A stretch of DNA of 6,967 nt from Planctomycetota bacterium (GTDB lineage: Bacteria > Planctomycetota > Phycisphaerae > UBA1845): positions 1 to 6,967 of the forward strand of contig JADFIX010000199.1 of NCBI GenBank assembly GCA_022566435.1, in the 5' to 3' direction. The notes beneath the pieces were generated by a model, which was given only the letters and a program-made list of their open reading frames with translations, was not told where the DNA came from and searched no databases. This document shows positions 1 through 4,586 of the stretch, piece after piece (within the stretch, counting starts at the first letter, position 1; the number at the start of each line of letters is the position of its first letter). The translations under genes were made by a program, and so were the position numbers.

Positions 1-288
1 CATCCCTTCCCAGTGTTTGAGCACCGTGTCGTGCCGGGCGCCGGCGAGTGCCTCGATGTTCGGGAAGCGTTTCATGAAGCGGTCGTAGTAAGCGACGACC
101 GTTTCCACCCGCGTCTGTTGCAGCATCACCTCGGCCACCCACTGGGCGTAGGGGTTCCCCGCCCGCCTGCGCCACGGCAGGTCGCGTTTGTTTCGGTCGT
201 ACCACCGCAACAGTTTGCGGCGGACGGAGCGGCGCAGGTCCGGTGCAATGGTGTCGCCGGGCGCGTCATGGTCGATCGCGCGTTTCAT
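1..288 (-). CDS. mutY: A/G-specific adenine DNA glycosylase MutY, N-terminal part (runs off left edge)
   Basis: MutY removes adenine mispaired with 8-oxoguanine in base-excision repair. Only the first 96 residues are present; the gene continues past base 1. Residues 23-42 carry the family's amino-terminal helix, ending in RDLPWRR, followed by NPYAQWVAEVMLQQTRVETV (residues 45-64). In MutY the Glu of the EVMLQQT motif, here E53, is the catalytic acid. The last residues, LKHWEGM, match the WxGLGYYSR region that continues in the family. The helix-hairpin-helix, catalytic Asp and iron-sulfur cluster lie outside the window. The ATG at 288 overlaps the stop of the upstream zinc-ribbon gene as ATGA. 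The bases before it are purine-rich but not a good Shine-Dalgarno, so translation is probably coupled to that gene. EndoIII/Nth is the nearest alternative, but LPWR and EVMLQQT are MutY-type. Confidence 0.93.
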   Translation of the reverse strand, partial: MKRAIDHDAPGDTIAPDLRRSVRRKLLRWYDRNKRDLPWRRRAGNPYAQWVAEVMLQQTRVETVVAYYDRFMKRFPNIEALAGARHDTVLKHWEGM

Positions 289-479
289 TTCTTGCGTAGC
301 CGCGTACCGCATTGGGCGCAGTAGATCGCGGCCTCCCGGTTGATTTCCTTACAGCGAGGGCAGCGGTGGGCGGACCGACGTGTGGACGTGGCGAGAAAAA
401 CGACGACTGCCACGAGTGCGATGCAGACGAAAGCGTTATCGCGGACGGCCAATAAGGCGGATAAAAGGGCGCCGCTCAC
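285..479 (-). CDS. Small membrane-anchored zinc-ribbon protein (64 aa)
   Basis: I do not recognise a named family. With the GTG start at 479 the protein has 64 residues. A hydrophobic segment at about residues 16-30 (AFVCIALVAVVVFLA) is followed by TSTRRS and then a zinc ribbon with C40-x2-C43 and C54-x2-C57, ending in a basic LRKK tail. The layout suggests one transmembrane helix with a cytoplasmic zinc ribbon (positive-inside rule). The frame is open up to an ATG at 722, but that extension would be translated repeat DNA and would start upstream of the TTGTCG/TATACT promoter at 555-527. GTG 479 has GGA about 10 nt upstream and lies about 40 nt from the predicted transcript start, so I prefer it. 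The stop overlaps the mutY start (ATGA), which makes this the lead gene of a mutY operon. A role in repair is only inferred from position. Confidence 0.72.
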   Translation of the reverse strand: MSGALLSALLAVRDNAFVCIALVAVVVFLATSTRRSAHRCPRCKEINREAAIYCAQCGTRLRKK

Positions 480-526
480 AGTTTCAGATTCCAACGATTG
501 GGGAAACGGTTGTTGACATCGCCCCC

Positions 527-555
527 AGTATAGCGCGCCGGCCTGGCACCGACAA
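527..555 (-). promoter_or_regulatory. Sigma70-type promoter for the zinc-ribbon/mutY operon
   Basis: On the minus strand, TTGTCG (555-550) is separated by exactly 17 bp from TATACT (532-527). These match the consensus hexamers at 4/6 and 5/6. The expected transcript start near 520 leaves a leader of about 40 nt before the GTG at 479. This placement argues against the longer reading of the zinc-ribbon frame. Confidence 0.6.
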
Positions 556-589
556 ACCGCATGGTGCGATCCATGACGTTTCTTACGAG

Positions 590-729
590 GGGTGCCATAG
601 TCTTCCCCGCGCTGGGTGCCATGGTCAAGCGCAGCGCCGCCATGGTCTTCGCGCGCCGGCATGGCGGCGCCCGGGAATACCGGGCTTGGCCATGGCACCC
701 AGAATCTTCCCGGCTTGGGCATGGCACCC
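590..729. repeat. Modular GGGTGCCATGG-type repeat, copy A
   Basis: This mosaic of GTGCCAT/ATGGCAC units lies between the flavin-reductase and zinc-ribbon genes. Bases 657-701 are a perfect 45-bp inverted match to 1624-1668. Bases 594-621 match the reverse complement of 1684-1711 at 26 of 28 positions. Inside the 45-bp part is a REP-like hairpin: CATGGC (660-665) pairs with GCCATG (689-694), and GCCCGG (669-674) pairs with CCGGGC (680-685) around loop GAATA, with a symmetric 3-by-3 internal loop. The end is duplicated imperfectly: 709-729 matches 680-700 at 19 of 21 positions. A CCATGGTCTTCG unit also recurs in the middle, so copy A looks expanded compared with copy B. No coding potential is credited to it. 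Confidence 0.85.
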
Positions 730-745
730 TCGACGGGCCGACCAC

Positions 746-754
746 ATTATATCA
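746..754 (-). promoter_or_regulatory. Possible extended -10 promoter TGATATAAT
   Basis: On the minus strand a perfect TATAAT (751-746) is preceded by TG one base upstream, the extended -10 form that can work without a -35. No recognisable -35 lies 16-18 bp upstream. It sits just downstream of the flavin-reductase stop. If active, it would transcribe repeat copy A as a leader of about 260 nt before the zinc-ribbon gene. The promoter at 527-555 is the better candidate for that gene. Confidence 0.35.
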
Positions 755-768
755 AGTGGAACGAAGCG

Positions 769-1407
769 CTACCGCGGTGCGGAAGGTTTGGGCATCGCGA
801 AACGGTCGCGGATGGTGGCGTAGTCTGCGCCGCCGAGCCGGCCCACCAAGTCAATCTTCGTGACGTCCACCGTTTCGTCGGCAAGCAGGAAGTCGTCGGC
901 GACGTGAAAACAGAGAATCTCACCGATGCAGATGTTGGCCGACAGCGGCCCGTCCCCGACCGGGACGATCTGCAAGAGCTTGCATTCCAGATGCACCGGT
1001 GATTCTGCCACCCGCCTCGGTTTGATGAAGCGGCTCTCCAGCGCGGTGAACCCGGCCGCTTCGAATTCGTCGATCTCCGGCGCGAAAGGAAACGAGGCCT
1101 CATTCATCGCGTCGCGAATGGCATACGGCACGACATTGACGACGAATTCGCCGACCTGCTTCAGGTTGGTAATCGTGTCCTTCTCGGTGCCGTCCGCTTT
1201 GGTACATGGCGAAAAAATGACGGCCGGCGGGTTCGACCCGACTCCGTTAAAGAACGAAAACGGCGCTAAGTTGTGTACGCCGTCGCTGGAGATGGTCGAG
1301 ACGAAGGCAATCGGACGTGGCAGGACCGCCGACAGCAGTGTCTTGAAATTGTCTCGCCGTTGGCGTTCGGCCGTCACCAGCGCTGTGAATGCCTTATGTG
1401 TTTTCAT
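769..1407 (-). CDS. Flavin reductase-like FMN-binding protein (DIM6/NTAB type)
   Basis: The 212-residue protein matches the flavin reductase-like split-barrel family, which binds FMN as a cytoplasmic homodimer and either reduces flavin for partner oxygenases or acts as an uncharacterised oxidoreductase. Visible family features are LPRPIAFVSTIS (residues 29-40), then NLAPFSFFNGVGSNPPAV (46-63), then KDTITNLKQVGEFVVNVV (76-93), and a C-terminal GGADYATIRDRF (192-203). The length is typical of this subgroup. The ATG at 1407 has GGAAG a few bases upstream and overlaps the stop of the zinc-ribbon gene by one base (TGATG), so the two are almost certainly co-translated. The frame is open upstream to 1551, but that part shadows the zinc-ribbon gene. 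The substrate cannot be read from the sequence. Confidence 0.88.
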   Translation of the reverse strand: MKTHKAFTALVTAERQRRDNFKTLLSAVLPRPIAFVSTISSDGVHNLAPFSFFNGVGSNPPAVIFSPCTKADGTEKDTITNLKQVGEFVVNVVPYAIRDAMNEASFPFAPEIDEFEAAGFTALESRFIKPRRVAESPVHLECKLLQIVPVGDGPLSANICIGEILCFHVADDFLLADETVDVTKIDLVGRLGGADYATIRDRFAMPKPSAPR

Positions 1408-1544
1408 CAATCTTCCGCAAAAAGGTCCTCGCAGCTTTCCGTGTAGCCGCACTGTTCGCACACGGCCTTGCAGTGTCGCTCGGTCAAATCTTCCATGCCG
1501 CATTGCGGACAAACATTCCTTTCGGATTTGTCGTGATCTGCCAT
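1407..1544 (-). CDS. Very small cysteine-rich zinc-ribbon protein (45 aa)
   Basis: This is a 45-residue soluble protein with six cysteines: C12-x2-C15 and C29-x2-C32 form a zinc ribbon, with extra H24, C25 and C38 (ERHCKAVCEQCGYTESCEDLF). The acidic ends (MADHD at the start, LFAED at the end) and lack of a hydrophobic stretch suggest a compact cytoplasmic zinc-binding protein. I know of no assigned function. Its stop overlaps the flavin-reductase start (TGATG), so it leads a two-gene unit. In-frame ATGs also occur at 1556 and 1553. I chose 1544 because the -10-like TATGAT at 1557-1552 would start the transcript almost at this ATG. No Shine-Dalgarno lies within 12 nt of any of the three; a GGGAGG sits more than 20 nt upstream. 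Confidence 0.75.
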   Translation of the reverse strand: MADHDKSERNVCPQCGMEDLTERHCKAVCEQCGYTESCEDLFAED

Positions 1545-1551
1545 GGGGCAC

Positions 1552-1557
1552 ATCATA
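1552..1557 (-). promoter_or_regulatory. Possible -10 element giving a leaderless transcript
   Basis: TATGAT on the minus strand (5/6 match to TATAAT) lies 7 bp before the ATG at 1544. That would give a leaderless or near-leaderless mRNA, consistent with the missing Shine-Dalgarno. No good -35 is visible, so this is weak. Confidence 0.3.
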
Positions 1558-1623
1558 CGATGCCGGCCCCGAAGCGAAACCTCCCAGCCTCGCCCCGCGC
1601 TCGTCGTTTCAGAATTGAAGCCA

Positions 1624-1711
1624 TGGGTGCCATGGCCAAGCCCGGTATTCCCGGGCGCCGCCATGCCGTCTCTCAAATCCCGGTGGCACCCAGCGCGGCG
1701 AAGACCATGGC
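1624..1711. repeat. Modular GGGTGCCATGG-type repeat, copy B (inverted relative to copy A)
   Basis: This 88-bp element lies only 3 bp beyond the metallophosphoesterase stop codon (1717-1715). Bases 1624-1668 are the exact reverse complement of 657-701, including the REP-like hairpin. Bases 1684-1711 are the reverse complement of 594-621 with two mismatches. The two blocks are joined by only 15 bp here, against 35 bp in copy A, so the conserved ends flank a variable middle. GGGTGCC (1625-1631) at one edge and GGCACCC (1685-1691) near the other form an inverted pair. The copy sits in the 3' untranslated region of the phosphoesterase, where it could protect or end the transcript. Confidence 0.85.
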
Positions 1712-1714
1712 GTC

Positions 1715-3208
1715 CTATCGAGGCCTGTTTGCGATCTCCGCCGCCATTCGACGCATGGGCATCAGTGGATCGTCGAACAGATCCGGGTCGCTGCCTGGCG
1801 GCGGGTCAATTTCCGCGAGATGCGAAAACGTCCAATACCGCAACTCGGTCTCCTCGCCGTCCCGCCAGATTTCGATGACCCGTCCCTCTTGTGGCGGATC
1901 GATCGTCGCGCCGGTGACAATTTCCAGGTAACCGCCGCGGTCGATGACCGCATGCGTATGCCAGTGCCCCGCGATGTGCAGCCGAACGCACGAATACTCG
2001 TTGAGCAGCCGAATGAGCGAGTCGGCCACAAGGGCCGTGCCGAGCAGCGGGTCGAGTGATTCGCTCGGATGATGCGAGGCGACGATCACGATCTCGTCGG
2101 CAACCATTGCCCGTTGAAGTTCGCGAACCAGAAACCGTCGTTGCACCTGCGAGACCGCGCCTTCGGAATAGACCAGCGTCGGCTGCTCCACTATCGGTGA
2201 CGCGCTATCGATGCCGATCAAGCGCAAGCCGGGCAATGGGGAAACGCTGTACCACGTTTTATCCGTCGGCGCCTGTCCAAATCCGTGCCCCGGCGGCTGT
2301 GAAGGGCTCTTCTGATGGACGGCGATAAATTCCCGATTTGTGAAATACGCGCGGTCTGGATTGGCCGCCACGAGGGTCGGTAGATTGAGCCCAATCGGCG
2401 GTTCGGGAAAGGCCGGCGTCACCGGGGCATACGCCAGCACGCCAACGGGGTTCAGGTCGACCGGCAGAAACAGACCGATCCGGTTCTCCCACATGAGGGG
2501 GCTAATGCGGCTTCCCGACAAGTCCGTCACGATGGGAAACACGCCGACGGCGAAATGGTCATGGTTGCCGACGAGCGCGTACCAGGGAATCGTCGGCGAG
2601 TCACCATGCACGCCGCTACGATAGAGCCCTTGCGCCTCAAATGGGACATGTGGATCCAGCAGCGGATCAGGTTTCTGGCTAGGCCGGCGATCATCCGTCG
2701 CGGTACGCGGATCGATCCGACCGCCGTCCATCACGGTCATGAACCATTCCAATTCATTCCCTTGGGCGTTATCCGCGGCGTCACCGGTGTGAATAAGAAA
2801 ATCGACCGGCTCCCGTGCCACGTGCATCTTGTTCACCGTTCGGATCATGCCATCCAGAATCTGGGTCGAATAGGCCTCATGAGGACGCCACGCCGTGGAC
2901 GACAGTGCTCTGGCCACCGTCAGCCTTGCCGGTGACTCCTCGTCGATAATTTGCGCGTCCGATAAATGGACGAATCGAGCCAACAGCCTGAATCGACTTT
3001 CGTCTATGATCGCAGTCGATTGGTTGGGGAGAGGCACGCCCGGAATACCGCCGCATCCGCCCTCCGGAAGGGTTCCCGCGAGGATGAGGATCATGGCCGA
3101 AAGCGTTGGTCGACGCTGCGAAGACGGGCCTCGCGCCCGGTTCGGGCGGTGGGGGCGCCATGCCGCGAAACCTTGTTTTCGGGCCGAAAATTTGTCGACA
3201 TGCTGCAT
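1715..3208 (-). CDS. Exported calcineurin-like metallophosphoesterase, probable lipoprotein
   Basis: This 497-residue protein carries the metallophosphoesterase motif series: HLSDAQ (residues 81-86) at the first metal site, GDAADN (142-147), GNHD (214-217), ASHHP (377-381) and GHWHTH (414-419). It should hydrolyse phosphoesters with a two-metal centre; the substrate is unknown. The first motif has Gln where most members have His (DxQ, not DxH). HLSDAQIIDEESPAR recalls the long exported subgroup with an LTD..QL.D..SP.R start. The N-terminus has SQRRPTL, a twin-arginine-like motif, then a hydrophobic run (SAMILILAGTL) and GGC at 50-52, a possible lipobox, which points to export and lipid anchoring. 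I chose ATG 3208 because it keeps the RR motif and fits a leaderless promoter. ATG 3094 would remove the charged region. The gap to the next gene holds repeat copy B. Confidence 0.85.
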   Translation of the reverse strand: MQHVDKFSARKQGFAAWRPHRPNRARGPSSQRRPTLSAMILILAGTLPEGGCGGIPGVPLPNQSTAIIDESRFRLLARFVHLSDAQIIDEESPARLTVARALSSTAWRPHEAYSTQILDGMIRTVNKMHVAREPVDFLIHTGDAADNAQGNELEWFMTVMDGGRIDPRTATDDRRPSQKPDPLLDPHVPFEAQGLYRSGVHGDSPTIPWYALVGNHDHFAVGVFPIVTDLSGSRISPLMWENRIGLFLPVDLNPVGVLAYAPVTPAFPEPPIGLNLPTLVAANPDRAYFTNREFIAVHQKSPSQPPGHGFGQAPTDKTWYSVSPLPGLRLIGIDSASPIVEQPTLVYSEGAVSQVQRRFLVRELQRAMVADEIVIVASHHPSESLDPLLGTALVADSLIRLLNEYSCVRLHIAGHWHTHAVIDRGGYLEIVTGATIDPPQEGRVIEIWRDGEETELRYWTFSHLAEIDPPPGSDPDLFDDPLMPMRRMAAEIANRPR

Positions 3209-3217
3209 CGTACTGCG

Positions 3218-3246
3218 ATTATCGGGTGAACCAACCGTCCGGACAA
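3218..3246 (-). promoter_or_regulatory. Sigma70-type promoter of the metallophosphoesterase gene
   Basis: On the minus strand TTGTCC (3246-3241) is followed after 17 bp by GATAAT (3223-3218); the hexamers match at 4/6 and 5/6. Transcription would begin around 3211, 3 nt before the ATG at 3208. The mRNA would be essentially leaderless, in line with the lack of a Shine-Dalgarno. Confidence 0.55.
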
Positions 3247-3276
3247 TGTATCGGTCGCTGTGGGGCGAATTTCCGG

Positions 3277-3305
3277 TTGAGCACGCTCGATGCCTTGCCT
3301 ATACT
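3277..3305 (+). promoter_or_regulatory. Sigma70-type promoter of cysC
   Basis: TTGAGC (3277-3282) and TATACT (3300-3305) are spaced by exactly 17 bp, matching consensus at 4/6 and 5/6. The transcript would start near 3312, leaving a leader of about 48 nt. It is back to back with the phosphoesterase promoter; the two -35 elements are 30 bp apart, so one regulator bound between them could act on both. Confidence 0.65.
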
Positions 3306-3345
3306 CCCGCTTGGTTTTCACAGGTTTAGAAAAACGCTTAATTGC

Positions 3346-3352
3346 GGAGGAG
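3346..3352 (+). promoter_or_regulatory. Ribosome binding site that fixes the cysC start
   Basis: GGAGGAG lies 7 nt upstream of GTG 3360. It overlaps the region just after the alternative in-frame TTG at 3342, so it rules out that longer start. Confidence 0.8.
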
Positions 3353-3359
3353 TAGGTCG

Positions 3360-3980
3360 GTGACGAAGATCAAAGCAACGAACATCACTTGGCACGAGGG
3401 GCATGTCAACTGTGAGGAACGGGAGAAACTGCTGGAACAGAAAGGGGCGTTGATCTGGTTCACCGGGCTGAGCGGCTCCGGAAAGAGCACGATTGCCTAT
3501 ACGCTGGAGCACGCACTGGTTCAGCGCGGGCATCTCTGCTACGTGTTGGACGGGGACAACATCCGGCATGGGCTGAACAAGAACTTGGGCTTCAGCGCTG
3601 AAGAGCGCGCGGAAAACATCCGTCGGATCGGCGAGGTCGGAAAGCTCTTTGTGGATGCCGGGATTATCACCTTGACGGCATTCATCAGCCCCTACAAGAA
3701 CGACCGCATCGCGGCCCGCGAGACCGTTGGTAGCGACGGCTTTTTCGAAGTGTTTTGTGATACCCCTCTCGATGTTTGCGAGAAACGCGATCCCAAGGGC
3801 CTCTACAAGAAGGCACGGGCGGGTGAAATCAAGGGCTTCACGGGCATTGACGACCCGTACGAGGCGCCGGACAAGCCGGAGATGGTGATCGATACGTCGT
3901 CCATGTCGCCTCAGGAAGCCACGATTGCCCTGTGCGACATGCTCGAGAAAGCCGGTAAGATTCCGCCTCTTGGAGAATGA
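3360..3980 (+). CDS. cysC: Adenylylsulfate (APS) kinase
   Basis: CysC phosphorylates adenosine 5'-phosphosulfate with ATP to give PAPS, the second step of sulfate activation, used for cysteine synthesis or sulfation. The 206-residue length is normal for a stand-alone enzyme. Motifs in order: P-loop GLSGSGKST (residues 36-44), [10 protein letters not shown] (64-73), [13 protein letters not shown] (85-97), [10 protein letters not shown] (107-116, with S110 at the position of the family's phospho-acceptor serine), [20 protein letters not shown] (141-160) and [10 protein letters not shown] (161-170). No ATP sulfurylase domain is fused and no cysD/cysN lies beside it in the window, so it appears to be transcribed alone. 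The start is GTG 3360, chosen for its strong Shine-Dalgarno. No intrinsic terminator is evident downstream. Confidence 0.95.
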   Translation: MTKIKATNITWHEGHVNCEEREKLLEQKGALIWFTGLSGSGKSTIAYTLEHALVQRGHLCYVLDGDNIRHGLNKNLGFSAEERAENIRRIGEVGKLFVDAGIITLTAFISPYKNDRIAARETVGSDGFFEVFCDTPLDVCEKRDPKGLYKKARAGEIKGFTGIDDPYEAPDKPEMVIDTSSMSPQEATIALCDMLEKAGKIPPLGE

Positions 3981-4186
3981 GCCCAGGCAGGGCCGTCAGC
4001 CGGCAGCCAATCCGGTGGTATCCGCGACCCAAAGATGTCGGCGGCCTTGCGATACGCGTTCGCCAGACGTGACGAGAGTTCGCGTACGCATTTAATCCGT
4101 GTGCAATCGTGAACGACGTCGTGCGACCTAATGCGCTAAACAACTCCGCAAGACTTCGAGCGCGCTACCGATTCATGCGGGCGCGC
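3981..4186. other. Intergenic stretch after cysC with no recognised feature
   Basis: I find no convincing coding frame, RNA gene or plus-strand terminator here. A GCGCGC pair (4160-4165 and 4181-4186) could form a small hairpin next to the T-tract of the minus-strand terminator. Nothing else stands out. Confidence 0.5.
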
Positions 4187-4225
4187 AAAAAAAGGGGATC
4201 CGAACTCGCCGATGTTCGGACCCCC
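4187..4225 (-). terminator. Intrinsic terminator, minus strand
   Basis: On the minus strand a 12-bp stem (4225-4214 with 4205-4194, loop 4213-4206) is followed by seven Ts (4193-4187). The stem reads GGGGGTCCGAAC / GTTCGGATCCCC. Its one non-Watson-Crick position is a G·U pair in the minus-strand RNA but an A·C mismatch in the plus-strand RNA, and the A-tract precedes the hairpin on the plus strand. Both facts say it works for minus-strand transcription. No protein gene upstream of it accounts for such a transcript. Confidence 0.82.
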
Positions 4226-4353
4226 AGCTAAAGCTGCTTACCCTAAACGAGCGGAGACCCACAGCCTTGCTTTGGCTATCGGTTTGCAAGAGGACCATCT
4301 TGAGCAAGCGGGGTTTTGCCATAGGCGCACACGGGCTCCTGATGTGATTCGAA

Positions 4354-4386
4354 CGGCAAAATTGGTATTACCAATCTATTTTGTCG
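4354..4386. repeat. Palindrome ATTGGTATTACCAAT within a longer hairpin
   Basis: Bases 4361-4375 form a perfect 15-bp palindrome with one central base. Outside it, CGGCAAAA (4354-4361) pairs with TTTTGTCG (4379-4386) with one G·T, leaving TCTA as a bulge. As RNA this is an 8-bp stem plus an inner TTGG/CCAA stem. As DNA it could be an operator. Which one cannot be decided from the sequence. Confidence 0.6.
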
Positions 4387-4464
4387 TCGGCCTCTTCCTG
4401 AAGCAGGCTTTCGTCTTTTATTTTTGACCGGAAGAGTCTTCTCTTTCCGCATTCCGGGTGACAA

Positions 4465-4493
4465 TTCACCGCAATGTCGAACCCGGTTATAGT
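4465..4493 (+). promoter_or_regulatory. Sigma70-type promoter of ileS
   Basis: TTCACC (4465-4470), 17 bp, then TATAGT (4488-4493); matches of 4/6 and 5/6. The transcript would start near 4500 with a leader of about 87 nt. The -10 overlaps a minus-strand TATAAC (4491-4486), so the site may fire in both directions. Confidence 0.5.
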
Positions 4494-4512
4494 TCGCGGC
4501 AGCTTTGATTCG

Positions 4513-4552
4513 AGGTTGTCGCATCCGCGGTGCGTGGATCGGCCGACGACCT
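4513..4552 (+). promoter_or_regulatory. Hairpin in the ileS leader
   Basis: AGGTTGTCG (4513-4521) pairs with CGACGACCT (4544-4552) over nine positions including one G·U. An inner ATCC/GGAT stem (4523-4526 with 4536-4539) closes a 9-nt loop. The palindrome CTGCCGGCAG (4551-4560) abuts it. There is no T-box sequence and no T-run after the stem, so attenuation is not shown. It may only stabilise the leader or limit ribosome access. Confidence 0.4.
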
Positions 4553-4575
4553 GCCGGCAGTACCGCACGCGAAGT

Positions 4576-4580
4576 AGGAG
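4576..4580 (+). promoter_or_regulatory. Ribosome binding site of ileS
   Basis: AGGAG lies 6 nt before ATG 4587. It supports this start, which gives the expected IleRS N-terminus directly ahead of the ATP-binding motif. Confidence 0.75.
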
Positions 4581-4586
4581 CGACTC

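Larger units (their letters stand above)
4187..4479 (-). ncRNA. Candidate orphan small RNA or short transcript ending at the minus-strand terminator
   Basis: A strong minus-strand terminator at 4225-4187 implies transcription through this gap from the ileS side. A -10-like TATAAC (4491-4486, 5/6) would start a transcript of about 290 nt near 4479, though its -35 is poor. The interval is more A+T-rich than its surroundings and holds several possible stems on this strand: 4454-4426 (CCGGAA with TTCCGG plus an inner GAG/CTC), 4386-4354, 4303-4288 (CAAGA with TCTTG) and 4281-4263 (ATAGCC with GGCTGT). I compared it by memory with tmRNA, RNase P RNA, SRP RNA and 6S RNA and saw none of their hallmark sequences. 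A 58-codon frame (4452-4276) lies inside, but its third-position G+C is low and it has no good ribosome site. Confidence 0.4.

Noticed and set aside
13..324. 103-aa plus-strand frame over the mutY region
   Set aside because: It is the antisense shadow of mutY; the minus strand has the clear family motifs.
480..722. N-terminal extension of the 64-aa zinc-ribbon frame up to ATG 722
   Set aside because: It would be translated repeat copy A, has no ribosome site, and begins upstream of the good promoter at 527-555.
590..729. CRISPR array
   Set aside because: Units are irregularly spaced, inverted and overlapping, with no constant repeat-spacer pattern.
4160..4193. Plus-strand terminator for cysC from the GCGCGC hairpin
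   Set aside because: The stem is followed by As, not Ts, on the plus strand.
4330..4357. tRNA-like T-loop (GTTCGAATC on the minus strand), possible tRNA or att remnant
   Set aside because: The flanking bases cannot form a T stem and no matching acceptor or anticodon arm lies at the right distance.
4212..4427. 71-aa plus-strand frame with a hydrophobic tail
   Set aside because: It starts in the loop of the terminator hairpin, has no ribosome site, and runs opposite the better-supported transcript.
4276..4452. 58-aa basic frame on the minus strand (MRKEKTLPVKNKRR...)
   Set aside because: It fits between a possible -10 and the terminator, but its third-position G+C is only about 40%, it has no Shine-Dalgarno and matches no family I know. 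I treat the region as a candidate RNA.
4187..4500. tmRNA, RNase P RNA, SRP RNA or 6S RNA
   Set aside because: None of the hallmark sequences (tag frame with a tRNA-like end, conserved RNase P cores, SRP domain IV) was found on either strand. 6S cannot be wholly excluded by eye.
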